From contig CALDSK010000075.1 of the NCBI GenBank assembly GCA_937911865.1, positions 1-52,431 of the forward strand: DNA of 52,431 nucleotides. Reading direction: 5' to 3'. Shown in pieces: positions 34,636 through 43,742 of the stretch. Source of the stretch: an uncultured Synechococcus sp. GTDB taxonomy: Bacteria; Cyanobacteriota; Cyanobacteriia; Phormidesmidales; Phormidesmidaceae. Position numbers and translations under genes: made by a program. The notes under the pieces are model-generated. The model worked only from the letters and a program-made list of their open reading frames with translations, had not been told where the DNA came from and searched no databases. The stretch's first letter is position 1; every line of letters begins with the position of its first letter.

Positions 34636-34914
34636 AGACTTAAACAACCTACAGTAAGTCTATTCTCGGTACAAGGCAGTCTTATGATGTACTGTTTTCG
34701 ATTGTCCTTTTGTATTTATCTGTACGGGCTACGCTCGTGGCAAAAACAGCGATCGAGATAGTTAAGTCACTGAAGTCTTTAAGTGAGACTAATCTATCCA
34801 AGCTAAGACTTTGTTGGACACTAATGAGTCTCAAAAAGAGATTAAGAAGTGTTTTCTTTTTAATGAGAGTCTCTACAGGGTTATCATGAGACTAGTTTAG
34901 AGATGAAATAGTCT
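34636..34914. promoter_or_regulatory. Array A: helically phased TGAGACT/AGTCTCA motifs
   Basis: The pentamer AGACT or its complement AGTCT starts at 34636, 34657, 34678, 34774, 34786, 34806, 34827, 34868, 34889 and 34910. Degenerate copies are at 34765 (agtca) and 34848 (agtgt). From 34765 on, steps are 21, 20, 21, 21, 20, 21 and 21 bp; the first three are also 21 apart. The pair 34774/34786 is an inverted pair with 12-bp step. The region lies between the start of the helix-turn-helix gene and the end of a histidine kinase gene. Cooperative protein binding on one DNA face is the natural reading. Confidence 0.75.
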
Positions 34915-35011
34915 CATAGCGAGATAATTCCTAGCGGTGTTTGATAGCGGCAGGTTCGTTTTTCCTGCGAGTATGCATCCGGCGGTTGAGAGCGAAGATT
35001 GACTGTAGGCA

Positions 35012-37201
35012 TTAGTCAGTATGCGGATCGATTGGACCTGATTGCTTGACGGGTAGCTCCACAATAAACTTGGTGCCCTCGCCTAGCTTGGAGTCGCACC
35101 AAATTTTTCCAGCATGCTTTTCGGTCACAATCTTGTAGCTGATGGAGAGCCCTAGCCCTGTTCCCTTGCCGATGGGTTTGGTGGTGAAGAAGGGGTTAAA
35201 AATGCGCGATCGCACCTCTTCAGGTATTCCCGCGCCGTTATCGGCTACGGTGACTCGGACCCAATTGTTCTCGATTAGCTGAGTAGAGAGCCAGAGGGTA
35301 GGTCCTGTTGGCTGCTCTGTTTGGGAATTGCGATCTTCTAGCGCATCGATTGCATTGGCTAGCAGGTTCATAAATACCTGATTGAGCTGACCGGCAAAAC
35401 ATTCAACCGGTGGTAGCTGAGCATAGTCTTTTATAACCTCAATTGCACTGCCGCCTGAAGTTGCTTTGAGACGATGTCGTAAAATCAGCAGGGAGCTGTT
35501 GATCCCTTCATGCAGATCGATGGCTTTGTAGACTGTCTGGTCTATGCGTGAAAAGTTGCGCAGAGACAGCACAATTTCGCGAATGCGCTGAGTGCCCATC
35601 TTCATGGACTGCAGCAGCTTGGCTAGGTCTTCGTTTAAAAAGTCGAGATCTGTCTCTTCTATCAGATCGTCTGGTTCTGTAGATGAGTGAGTAGCGTGCT
35701 GTTGGTACGCTGCGATGAGTGTGAGTAGTTCCTGTGTGTAGGTGTGAATGTGCGAGATATTGCCGTGGATGAAGTTAACAGGATTGTTGATTTCGTGGGC
35801 GATACCAGCTACCAGTTCACCCAGTGCTGACATTTTCTCGTTGTGAATTAGCTGAGTCTGTGATGATTTGAGCTGCGCCAAAGTATCGTTTAAGTGCTGG
35901 TTAGAATCTTCTAGCGCGGCAAAAGACTGCTGCAACTGCTGCGACATCTGTAGAAATACATGAGAGAGAATATCTAGCTCATCTCCTTTTGTTGCTTTTG
36001 TGGATATTTGCTCTTTGCAAGGTCCTGAAGGCTCTCTTTTGATAGCGGCAGAACTCTCTGTTAGATCTGTTTTTGAACTAGTTGTTGTCTGTAATCGCTG
36101 TATGCGCTGGGTGTCAGCGGCCATCATTTTTTGGCAGGTTAGTACTAATGGCTGCAGGCGAGCATTGAGCTGACGAACAAAGCTGACGACTACGATGACT
36201 AGCAGCGTAGCTACCCCTACAGCGCCACCTAAAGTGATCAGCAAAGCGCGGCCTAATACAGTCCACTTCGGTACAGCCGCCAGCATTACCCAACCGGTTG
36301 ACTCGATGGTTTGATAGGCCCAAAAAGTGTTGTTAGATTGAATCAGCCCTGTGCTACCTTTTTCAATTTTTGTCCAGACTGACTGCAGCTGTGGTACGTT
36401 TTCTGCGTTTTTTCTGGCTTTTGCTGCAGCTGTATCTGGCGGATAGCCTAGTAAGTTGCCATCTTGGGTTACCAGAACAAAGTAGCCTTTGTTATTGATG
36501 ACTGGGCGATCGATTGATTCATTGATTGCTGTTAGGTTCACATCAGTGCCTGCAATTCCTAATAGGCGATCGCTATTGTCGTAAAAGGGGGTGATCAGGC
36601 TGGTCATTGTAGTGCCATACCAGTCGAAAGGTTCCATCAAAACCGCCTTTTTGGCTGCTACGGGCGTTTGGTAATAGGCTTGCTTCGGATAGTGATCGTC
36701 TGTGGACAGCTCAGAGTAGCGAATGTTTTGGTGGGGTGGCTGCAGCAGTGTACCTGGGTCGGTGTCATCTTGTTGATTGGGATAAAAGTAAGGGAGGAAA
36801 CCTTCCCGGTCTGGAATAATCGCAAAGGGTGCTTGGGCGAAGTAAACTGACATGGCTAAGTCAGAGCGATTGTTGAAAAAGCGGAATACTAGATCTTTGT
36901 AGCGATCTGTTTCAGAAACATCGCTTTCTTTCATTGCCTTAACTGCATCTGAGAGCGCGACAGTATAGGCAGCTGTTTGCGTTAGTTCTTGCTCAATTAG
37001 CGTTGATTGCGTGTGGAGTTGACTTAAGATTTCTGACTGACCTATGTCTGCTAACTCTACATAAAAGAGATAGGACATGCTGCTGAGGCCTAGTAGTGCT
37101 GCGCCCAATATCCATAGCAGCAATTGAGACCCTAGCGATCGCGGCTTAAATAGAGAATGTTGGTGGAGCCCAGTTAACTGAGATTTCAACTGATTATTCA
37201 T
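35012..37201 (-). CDS. Membrane sensor histidine kinase with Cache domain
   Basis: A 729-residue sensor. The first membrane helix (~28-48, [20 protein letters not shown]) is followed by an extracytoplasmic dCache-type domain (~50-320; [57 protein letters not shown]). A second helix (~325-350) and a coiled-coil linker follow. The kinase core has its H-box [16 protein letters not shown] (His near 465), N-box [48 protein letters not shown]. All catalytic boxes look intact. Cache domains sense small extracellular ligands; the ligand is unknown. No response regulator is nearby, so it is an orphan kinase. It diverges from the glycosyltransferase gene across AGNCT array C. Confidence 0.93.
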   Translation of the reverse strand: MNNQLKSQLTGLHQHSLFKPRSLGSQLLLWILGAALLGLSSMSYLFYVELADIGQSEILSQLHTQSTLIEQELTQTAAYTVALSDAVKAMKESDVSETDRYKDLVFRFFNNRSDLAMSVYFAQAPFAIIPDREGFLPYFYPNQQDDTDPGTLLQPPHQNIRYSELSTDDHYPKQAYYQTPVAAKKAVLMEPFDWYGTTMTSLITPFYDNSDRLLGIAGTDVNLTAINESIDRPVINNKGYFVLVTQDGNLLGYPPDTAAAKARKNAENVPQLQSVWTKIEKGSTGLIQSNNTFWAYQTIESTGWVMLAAVPKWTVLGRALLITLGGAVGVATLLVIVVVSFVRQLNARLQPLVLTCQKMMAADTQRIQRLQTTTSSKTDLTESSAAIKREPSGPCKEQISTKATKGDELDILSHVFLQMSQQLQQSFAALEDSNQHLNDTLAQLKSSQTQLIHNEKMSALGELVAGIAHEINNPVNFIHGNISHIHTYTQELLTLIAAYQQHATHSSTEPDDLIEETDLDFLNEDLAKLLQSMKMGTQRIREIVLSLRNFSRIDQTVYKAIDLHEGINSSLLILRHRLKATSGGSAIEVIKDYAQLPPVECFAGQLNQVFMNLLANAIDALEDRNSQTEQPTGPTLWLSTQLIENNWVRVTVADNGAGIPEEVRSRIFNPFFTTKPIGKGTGLGLSISYKIVTEKHAGKIWCDSKLGEGTKFIVELPVKQSGPIDPHTD

Positions 37202-37389
37202 GAAAAAAGAAGCGTATATACCCTGTCAACTAAAGACAGCTCGGGCCTTGCTCATATCGTTCCCAGCTATCTAGGATTCTTGATGTAACTTTTGTGCCGC
37301 AATAAAAAACACTCGACAGGTCAATACTCTAATGAATTAATACATCGGCCTCTACCATAGATAGTCAAAACTATTCTTTTCAATTATTG

Positions 37390-37447
37390 AGACTAATTAG
37401 TGTCGATTTAAGACCAATTTTGATCCCCTGAGTCTCATTGAGAGACG
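37390..37447. promoter_or_regulatory. Array C: AGNCT motifs between kinase and glycosyltransferase
   Basis: agact at 37390, agacc at 37411, agtct at 37431 and agacg at 37443 are spaced 21, 20 and 12 bp apart. These are the same steps as in the arrays at 34636 and 50022. It lies in the divergent region upstream of both the histidine kinase and the glycosyltransferase genes. Confidence 0.6.
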
Positions 37448-38799
37448 TTGCTGTTTATGGAAGTGACCTCTTAACTTCGGTTGAATTTTCTTTGATATTA
37501 TTAGCCCTTAGTCTGGCGGGTAGAGGTTTGGCTGATATCACAATTTTGACAGTTGGCTCTCGGGGAGATGTTCAACCTTTTTGTGCGATCGCATTGGGTT
37601 TGATGCAGGCAGGTCATTCTGTAACGCTGGCGAGCAGTCCTAATTTCGCTGATTTTGCTGCTCAGTGGAATATTCCGTTCGCGCCGATAGCGGGTGATTT
37701 TCAAGCGCTATTGAGTTCATCAGTCGGTCTTGATTTGCTGGAGGGTAACTCAAAGGCGGAGTTGATTGAGGAAGACCTGCGCTGGCAGCAGCTGCTCAAT
37801 GCTTGGGATGCGTGTCAGGGAAGCGATATTATTGTATTTTCGCCGCTGACGACTTGGGGTTATCACCTGGCTGAAGCGCTGAAAATTCCAGGCATTTTGG
37901 CCACTCAAGTGCCGGTTTCAGCAACGAGAGCATTTCCTTTTCTTGGCTTTGCACGCCGCTGCGATCAGTGGCTGCAAGGTTGGGCTAATCTTTTTAGCTA
38001 TCGACTAGTGGGATTTTTGTTTTGGCGTCGTAGTGCCAAGGTGATTAATCGGTTTCGCCAAGATGTATTGGGACTTTCAAAGCTTCCCTGGTTGGGTGCG
38101 CAATATCGGCGTGATGCACCATCGCAGCTATCGCCTTTGCCAGTGCTCAACTGTTTTAGTAGCGCAGTTATTCCACCCGCGTTAGATTGGGACGATTCCG
38201 TACATCAGGGAGGATATTGTTTTCTGGATACGTCTAAGTCTTTCACGCCGTCAGTGGCATTGCAGGACTTTTTAATAGAAGACCCGAAGCCCCTGTACAT
38301 AGGGTTTGGCAGCATGATTCCGCGTCATCCAGAAAAGCTTGCGCAGATGATTGTTTCGGCTATTGAGGAGACAAAGCAGCGTGCGGTGCTCTGTTCTGGA
38401 TGGGGAAATATCAAACAGACTGATTTGCCATCGTCTATATTTCTGGCTGAGTCTGTTCCTCACGATTGGCTTTTCCCCAGGGTTGCAGCGGCGATTCATC
38501 ACGGTGGCGCAGGCACAACGGCAGCAACACTAAGAGCTGGCATTCCCTCTGTTGTTGTTCCCTTCTTTGCTGATCAGCCTGTATGGGGAGAGCTGTTAGA
38601 ACAGATAGGTGTAAGTCCGGCGACGTATCCTCAGATGACGCTGACCTGTGAGCAGCTGACTGATGGTATCAGGCGTGTGGTTGAACAAGACGAATTTGGT
38701 GAGCGAGCACGGTGGGTGCGATCGCAAATAATGACCGAAGATGGAGTAACCAAAGCGGTATCAATGATTGAATCTTGCTTGCAAGATTTTGATGGCTAA
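37438..38799 (+). CDS. UDP-glycosyltransferase-like protein (GT1/GT28 type)
   Basis: A GT-B-fold glycosyltransferase resembling sterol glucosyltransferases and rhamnosyltransferases. The N-terminal acceptor half opens ITILTVGSRGDVQPFCAIAL. The C-terminal donor half carries GGYCFLD, PLYIGFGSMIPRHPEK and the nucleotide-sugar motif HHGGAGTTAATLRAGIPSVV with PFFADQPVWGE. It should move a sugar to a lipid or small hydrophobic acceptor. The start is unclear: no ATG precedes the conserved core in frame. TTG 37528, just before ADITILTVG, gives the normal family N-terminus. TTG 37438 would add 30 residues and places the start inside array C. Confidence 0.88.
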   Translation: MRDVAVYGSDLLTSVEFSLILLALSLAGRGLADITILTVGSRGDVQPFCAIALGLMQAGHSVTLASSPNFADFAAQWNIPFAPIAGDFQALLSSSVGLDLLEGNSKAELIEEDLRWQQLLNAWDACQGSDIIVFSPLTTWGYHLAEALKIPGILATQVPVSATRAFPFLGFARRCDQWLQGWANLFSYRLVGFLFWRRSAKVINRFRQDVLGLSKLPWLGAQYRRDAPSQLSPLPVLNCFSSAVIPPALDWDDSVHQGGYCFLDTSKSFTPSVALQDFLIEDPKPLYIGFGSMIPRHPEKLAQMIVSAIEETKQRAVLCSGWGNIKQTDLPSSIFLAESVPHDWLFPRVAAAIHHGGAGTTAATLRAGIPSVVVPFFADQPVWGELLEQIGVSPATYPQMTLTCEQLTDGIRRVVEQDEFGERARWVRSQIMTEDGVTKAVSMIESCLQDFDG

Positions 38800-38825
38800 G
38801 TTCTTCACGCCAGATATTTGTGATT

Positions 38826-39281
38826 ATGTTTGTTTATATTGTTGGTAATATCGAGCAGAATATTTTCAGGTTAGGTGTAGCGAGCGATCCGCTCGTGGCT
38901 TTACAGCAAATGCAGCAGGGCAATCCATACCAGCTATCTGTCATTTCTAAGATACGTGTGCGAAATAAAAATGAGGCAACTTTGGTAGAGCAGCTCGGCT
39001 ACAAACAGTTGAGCTGCCATACAGATGCAGGCGAATGGCTGGTGAATGTGCCAACAGATGTGTCTGCTCTGTTTTCACAAGATCATTGGCTGCGATCGCT
39101 CGCGAGCAGAGCAGGCGTAAAACTACTTGAGCGCAACGAGCCTACTACTGCTCGTAGGAGCCCAGCTGACTTACAGCGCCTATTACCAATAGTGAAGAAA
39201 AGGGAGTTGACTTTTGAAGAAGTCCTATGCAAGGTAGAGCAGGCATATAATACAGAGACTTCCATAGATGAAGTGCTATGA
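38826..39281 (+). CDS. GIY-YIG/T5orf172-like protein, probably catalytically degenerate
   Basis: A 151-residue protein from ATG 38826 (GTG 38820 is two codons earlier). The first ~75 residues follow the T5orf172/Mug113 version of the GIY-YIG fold: FVYIVGN, FRLGVASDPLVALQQMQQGN, EATLVEQLGYKQL, GEWLVNVP. The arginine that normally follows the G-x-x-x-x-P loop is absent (LVALQQMQ), so nuclease activity is doubtful. The remainder is basic, then a helical acidic C-terminus. It follows the glycosyltransferase by 26 bp on the same strand. Function unknown. Confidence 0.6.
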   Translation: MFVYIVGNIEQNIFRLGVASDPLVALQQMQQGNPYQLSVISKIRVRNKNEATLVEQLGYKQLSCHTDAGEWLVNVPTDVSALFSQDHWLRSLASRAGVKLLERNEPTTARRSPADLQRLLPIVKKRELTFEEVLCKVEQAYNTETSIDEVL

Positions 39282-39798
39282 ATTTAATTTGTCCATAGAT
39301 TTCCATCTATGATTTACCAAATGAATTTAACCTTCTTGAATAAAAGAATTAGAGCTCTTGGGTGTTTGCGTATACCGCAACTAGTCAGGCGCTACGATCG
39401 CGTCTGGCAGGTTTTCTGTATGGGATAACTACTTACTTGCAGGAGGTGCATGGAACACCTTCCTGCAAGCACTGCCTTTACTAATTGATGGAAGTAGCTG
39501 ACTACCTAGTAGTAGGCGTTGTAACGGCGTAGCTGTCATATGGGGAAATTAGCTCATATGCAACGCCTGAAACGTTGAAAACTCGTTGAGATTCATGCCA
39601 TTTTTAGCCAATTTTTCATGCTGGCCTGTTGTTTGAAGCAAGAGCTGAAAGCTTTGTATATAGGCACTTTCAGATCCTAATTGCCCCTGGTGACACCTAC
39701 GCTTGCACGACGCCTAATAGAGGAATGAGTCGTCATAGCTTCATTACGTTGATATCAACGTAATATATCAAATCGATTTCTCAGTGGCTTGGGGTTCT
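39282..39798. other. 517-bp intergenic region with three dyads
   Basis: No gene is seen. The dyads are catagat-ttcc-atctatg at 39294-39311, just past a stop codon; cttgcaggaggtg at 39436-39448 pairing with caccttcctgcaag at 39456-39469 with a one-base bulge; and the 20-bp palindrome at 39744-39763. The first two may be terminators of the plus-strand genes. Confidence 0.5.
39744..39763. promoter_or_regulatory. Perfect 20-bp palindrome
   Basis: TTACGTTGATATCAACGTAA reads the same on both strands and ends 35 bp from the LysR gene's 3' end. It may be a dimeric protein-binding site or a terminator stem. Neither is supported by a T-run. Confidence 0.55.
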
Positions 39799-40680
39799 CT
39801 AGTTCTCCCAAGGTGGAATCGGTTGAAACTGGCTAATGAGAAAATCAATCATAGCGCGAACTTTTGGAGCGAGAATCCGAAGACTTGGATACAGAAGCCA
39901 GATAGCGGCTTCTGTAATCAGTGGGAATTCCGGCAGCACTTCAACAAGAAGACCAGACTTTAGACTTTCACTAGCATTCCAAACAGACTTCCTCCCAATA
40001 CCCATACCCTGCTCTATTATTTTTCGCATCGCCTCACCATCATTGACAGTGGACGAGTACGCAACGCTTAGGGTCTGCCCATTTTCAAATGCCCAGCTTG
40101 TTTCACCAAGCGTGACACACTGATGCGCCGAGAGATCGTCTGGAGTGATAGGAACACCACACCGTTTGAGATAGATAGGAGAAGCAACCAAAAGACGCCT
40201 ATCAGGTGCCAGCTTGCGAACGATAAGGCTGCTATCTGCCAAGGGTGCGTTACGAATAATGAGATCATAAGCACCTTCAACAACATCTAGAACTTCGTCA
40301 GATAATCGTAGGTCCAGCTTTACTAGCGGATAGCGTGCCTGGAACTCAACTAACAGCGGGATGATATATATCCGGCCAAAGGACCCAGGCATGGCCATTC
40401 GAAGCAATCCCTGTACCGATTCCTCCTGCCCTCTTACCGCATTTAACCCAGCCTCTAAAGTCTCTAGCGTCTGTTGAGCGAAGGGCAAAAACAGCTCTCC
40501 ATCCGTCGTTAGTGAAACGGCTCTGGTTGTTCTATTAAACAGGCGAAACCCAACAATTTCTTCGAGCTTAACCAGGCGAGCGCTGGCACTTGCCGGTGAC
40601 AGAGACAGGTCGTTGGCTGCTGCTGTCACACCACCGAGTTCTGCGATTCTGAGGAATAAGCGGAGCGATAGAATATCCAT
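39799..40680 (-). CDS. LysR-family regulator divergent from oxidoreductase operon
   Basis: A 293-residue LysR protein. The winged helix-turn-helix reads MDILSLRLFLRIAELGGVTA, then LSLSPASASARLVKLEEIVG and FNRTTRAVSLTTDG. A two-lobed effector domain follows: LLRMAMPGSFGRIYIIPLL, YDLIIRNAPLADSSLI. It belongs to the CrgA/DsdC-like branch that often controls an adjacent oxidoreductase. The gene is divergent from the quinone oxidoreductase-like gene with a 95-bp shared region containing TCCGAAT-type half-sites, so it probably controls that operon. The inducer is unknown. Confidence 0.92.
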   Translation of the reverse strand: MDILSLRLFLRIAELGGVTAAANDLSLSPASASARLVKLEEIVGFRLFNRTTRAVSLTTDGELFLPFAQQTLETLEAGLNAVRGQEESVQGLLRMAMPGSFGRIYIIPLLVEFQARYPLVKLDLRLSDEVLDVVEGAYDLIIRNAPLADSSLIVRKLAPDRRLLVASPIYLKRCGVPITPDDLSAHQCVTLGETSWAFENGQTLSVAYSSTVNDGEAMRKIIEQGMGIGRKSVWNASESLKSGLLVEVLPEFPLITEAAIWLLYPSLRILAPKVRAMIDFLISQFQPIPPWEN

Positions 40681-40775
40681 TTATCAAAAATATCCGAATT
40701 ATCATTTCGCTTCAAGCCTATTTATCTTTCTATTCCGAATGACTACCATGCTGATATCGGAATGGAGGCTAAACC

Positions 40776-41771
40776 ATGAAAGCAATGCTCATCAAATCCT
40801 ACGGTGAGGACGCAGCATTTGAACAGGCAGAAATCGAAACACCTCAAGTCAAAGGAGGCCACGTCCTCGTAAAGATTGCGGCATCGAGTGTGAACACGGT
40901 CGATACGATGATTCGTGAAATGGGCAAAGAGTTGCCACTTTCACCCGATACGCCCGCAATTTTAGGCATGGATTTCGCCGGGACGATAGAGGCCGTTGGA
41001 GAGAACGTCTCAACGTATTCAATTGGCGACGAAGTTTACGGCTGTGCAGGTGGACTAGCAGATTTACCGGGCACCTTGGCTGACTACATCGTGGCGGATG
41101 CCAACCTGATTGCTCGCAAGCCAAGAAACTTGTCAATGCGTGAAGCTGCGGCCTTGCCGCTGGTTGCCATTACGGCTTACGAGGGGCTCACTCGTGCGGG
41201 TATCCAGAAAGGACAGAAAGTCCTTGTGCATGGGGGCTCTGGTGGTGTTGGTCACGTTGCTCTGCAATTGGCAAAACACTTTGGTGCCGATGTCTATTCG
41301 ACGGGAGGTGGCGATAAACAGTTAGCCCTCATCGAGCAACTGGGTGCAACTGGCATCAACTACAAGACGGAATCGGTTGAGCAGTACGTTTCAAAACACA
41401 CAGATGGAACAGGTTTCGACCTAGTGTTTGATTCTGTTGGCGGTGCCAATATGCTTAAGTCATTCGAAGCAGCAGCGCTTAATGGTCAAATTGCCTCAAC
41501 CGTTTCAATGTGTGAGCTGGATTTGACACTGGCTCACTTCAAAGGGTTGTCACTGCATGTCGTGTTTATGCTCATTCCGATGCTTCACAACTTTAAACGA
41601 GAACAACACGCGGAAATTCTTCGGAGCATCGCGCAGATTGTTGAATCAGGTGGACTAAAGCCCGTACTGGATACAGAGCAGTATTTGCTTGAACAAGCTG
41701 GACAAGCACATGCGCGTTTGGAAAGCGGGCAAGCAATGGGTAAGGTCGTTATTGCGAACCAGCGCAATTAA
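40776..41771 (+). CDS. NADP-dependent zinc-independent alcohol dehydrogenase/quinone oxidoreductase
   Basis: Medium-chain dehydrogenase of 331 residues, quinone oxidoreductase branch. GroES-like N-terminal half: AAIAxx-type core ILGMDFAGTIEAVGENVSTY, GDEVYGCAGGL. Rossmann half: VLVHGGSGGVGHVALQLAK, then FDLVFDSVGG. The structural and catalytic zinc cysteines of alcohol dehydrogenases are absent, as in QOR/enoyl-reductase relatives. It is the first gene of a three-gene plus-strand operon with an LLM flavin monooxygenase-like gene and an SDR, starting at ATG 40776 after GGAATGGAGG. The substrate is probably a reactive carbonyl or quinone, inferred from family. Confidence 0.92.
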   Translation: MKAMLIKSYGEDAAFEQAEIETPQVKGGHVLVKIAASSVNTVDTMIREMGKELPLSPDTPAILGMDFAGTIEAVGENVSTYSIGDEVYGCAGGLADLPGTLADYIVADANLIARKPRNLSMREAAALPLVAITAYEGLTRAGIQKGQKVLVHGGSGGVGHVALQLAKHFGADVYSTGGGDKQLALIEQLGATGINYKTESVEQYVSKHTDGTGFDLVFDSVGGANMLKSFEAAALNGQIASTVSMCELDLTLAHFKGLSLHVVFMLIPMLHNFKREQHAEILRSIAQIVESGGLKPVLDTEQYLLEQAGQAHARLESGQAMGKVVIANQRN

Positions 41772-41807
41772 AGAAGAGATGATAGTGAGTGTTCAGGAGG
41801 TTAGGCC

Positions 41808-42791
41808 ATGAGTCCTACGCAAGCACTTCAACATATGGCATTTCAACCTATCAATCGGGGTTACAACGCTGTGTTCCGTCTGAATCAGCTAAGCCTCGGA
41901 CTGACCGTGCCTATTGAGAACTACGCACGAGGGCCAGTACCAACAATGGCCGATCACATCGAACGTATTCAGCTGGCTGAAGTACTGGGGTTTTCTGCTG
42001 TCTGGCTTCGCGATGTGCCGTTTAATGTCCCGTCTTTTGGGGATGCAGGCCAAACGTACGATCCGTTTGTCTACCTTGGTCTTTTAGCTGGCGTAACTGA
42101 GCAAATAGCGTTGGGGGTCGCCAGTCTTATTCTTCCTTTGCGTCATCCAGCGCACGTTGCGAAGGCTGCGGCTAGCGTCGATCAGCTCTCAGGCGGGCGG
42201 CTGATATTAGGGGTTGCTTCTGGCGATCGCCCAGAAGAATATCCAGCACTGAATCAACCTTTCACAGAACGTGGAAACAGGTTTAGAGAGAGCTTCGACT
42301 ACATCAGGAAAATGGGTGAAAGCTCGCCCACTTTTGAAAACGATCTAGGTCGCCTAAGCCATGGTATGGACATGCTGCCCAAACCGCTGAATGGAAAGCT
42401 TCCCATGCTAATTACAGGCAGCAGTCGGCAAACCCCCGAGTGGATTGCGCACAATGGAGACGGCTGGATCACCTATCCACGCAATCTCTCTGTTCAAGCA
42501 CAAGCCATTCGCGACTGGCGATCGCGCCTTGAAGCAGTAGGCCAGCCCAATAAGCCGATAATGCAGCCGCTCTACATAGATCTCGCAGCAGATCCTGATA
42601 CCCCACCACAACCGATTCATTTAGGCTTTCGATTAGGCATAAACTCTCTTCGGACTTATCTGAAATCGTTAGAACAAATTGGCGTGAACCATGTAGCGCT
42701 GAACCTGCGCTTCAATCAGGCGGATATTAAAACAACGCTTTCCCGTATCGCTGATGAGATACTGCCAGATTTCTCAGAGAAAAGGAGATAA
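41808..42791 (+). CDS. LLM-class flavin-dependent oxidoreductase
   Basis: A bacterial-luciferase-like TIM-barrel protein of 327 residues. Markers are MADHIERIQLAEVLGFSAVW, DPFVYLGLLAGVTEQIALG, LPLRHPAHVAKAAASVDQLS, GRLILGVASGDRPEEY, and LITGSSRQTPEWIAHNGDGW. It should use reduced FMN or F420 to oxidise or reduce a small substrate. ATG 41808 follows a strong AGGAGG. It sits 36 bp behind the quinone oxidoreductase-like gene and its stop is 4 bp before the SDR start, so the three are one operon under the divergent LysR. Confidence 0.92.
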   Translation: MSPTQALQHMAFQPINRGYNAVFRLNQLSLGLTVPIENYARGPVPTMADHIERIQLAEVLGFSAVWLRDVPFNVPSFGDAGQTYDPFVYLGLLAGVTEQIALGVASLILPLRHPAHVAKAAASVDQLSGGRLILGVASGDRPEEYPALNQPFTERGNRFRESFDYIRKMGESSPTFENDLGRLSHGMDMLPKPLNGKLPMLITGSSRQTPEWIAHNGDGWITYPRNLSVQAQAIRDWRSRLEAVGQPNKPIMQPLYIDLAADPDTPPQPIHLGFRLGINSLRTYLKSLEQIGVNHVALNLRFNQADIKTTLSRIADEILPDFSEKRR

Positions 42792-42795
42792 GTCC

Positions 42796-43608
42796 ATGAA
42801 AAAAACGACGCAAAAAACAATTCTGATTACAGGTTCAACAGATGGCATTGGACTAGAAACAGCCAAGATGCTGGTCTCGCAAGGAAATTACGTACTACTG
42901 CACGGGCGAAACCCTGCGAAATTAGAAGCGGTGAAAAGTACGCTTGCTGAAAGCGATGGGCGTGTTGAAGGCTATGTGGCTGACCTATCACTCATGGCAA
43001 ACGTTGAAGCGTTTGCAAGGTCAGTGGCCCAGAAGCATACCAGGCTGGATGTTCTTATCAACAATGCAGGCGTCTACAACGCGCAAGATCCGACTACGCA
43101 GGATGAGCTAGATATTCGATTTGCCGTTAATGCGATCGCGCCTTATCTTCTTACCCAACAGCTCCTACCGCTACTCGGAGCATCCGGACGAGTGATCAAC
43201 CTGTCTTCCGCTGCACAGTCTCCAGTCAATCTGAATGCGCTAATTGGACGAGCTAGCCTGTCTGATGGTGAGGCTTACGCTCAAAGCAAACTGGCACTCA
43301 CCATGTGGTCTCGTAGGCTAGCGCTATCACTCAAGGGGAAAGGTCCAGCCATGATTGCCGTTAATCCGGGATCACTGCTCGGTAGCAAGATGGTAAAACA
43401 AGCCTTTGGAATAGCTGGCAAAGATATCCGTGTAGGTGCAGAAGTCCTGTGTCGAGCAGCGCTATCAGATGAGTTCTCAGCCGCTTCCGGACAGTACTTC
43501 GACAACGATAAAGGTCGCTTTGCCTCCCCTCATCCAGATGCACTCAGTCTCAAAAAGTCTGAAGAGCTTGTACGCACCATCGAAGCGATTTTAAAGAAGA
43601 GGGAATAA
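42796..43608 (+). CDS. Short-chain dehydrogenase/reductase
   Basis: A classical SDR of 270 residues. It has the cofactor motif TGSTDGIGLETAKML, NNAGVYN, the catalytic Ser in VINLSSAAQSPVNL, and the Y-A-Q-S-K catalytic Tyr/Lys. The loop after it, AVNPGSLLGSKMVKQ, is also typical. Basic residues after the glycine motif (HGRNPAKLE) point to NADP(H). I start at ATG 42796, which has AAGGAG 8-10 bases upstream inside the preceding gene; the frame extends to 42754 without reason. It is the last gene of the LysR-linked operon. Confidence 0.93.
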   Translation: MKKTTQKTILITGSTDGIGLETAKMLVSQGNYVLLHGRNPAKLEAVKSTLAESDGRVEGYVADLSLMANVEAFARSVAQKHTRLDVLINNAGVYNAQDPTTQDELDIRFAVNAIAPYLLTQQLLPLLGASGRVINLSSAAQSPVNLNALIGRASLSDGEAYAQSKLALTMWSRRLALSLKGKGPAMIAVNPGSLLGSKMVKQAFGIAGKDIRVGAEVLCRAALSDEFSAASGQYFDNDKGRFASPHPDALSLKKSEELVRTIEAILKKRE

Positions 43609-43672
43609 CGAGCAGAGACATGCTTGCTATCGAATAATGCTCATTCAAGGGCTAACATCTTACACCGAGCCG

Positions 43673-43710
43673 ATAGTTTACTGAGACAGACAGTCTCATA
43701 GTAAAACTAT
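43673..43710. terminator. Hairpin between convergent genes
   Basis: The core TGAGAC-AGACA-GTCTCA extends outward with atagttt pairing with aaactat across small bulges, followed on the plus strand by ggctttttta. The position between the SDR (plus) and the HNH gene (minus) suits a shared terminator. The core also resembles the AGNCT motif but with 8-bp spacing. Confidence 0.6.
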
Positions 43711-43742
43711 GGCTTTTTTAGTTTAACCCGAAAACTGAATTC

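Noticed and set aside
34636..34914. AGNCT array as a CRISPR array
   Set aside because: The repeated core is only about 5-8 bp and spacing is 21 bp with mixed orientation; there are no long repeats, spacers or cas genes.
43673..43710. GAGAC-containing dyad as a fourth AGNCT array
   Set aside because: Spacing is 8 bp rather than 12 or 21 and it sits between convergent stops, so a terminator explains it better.
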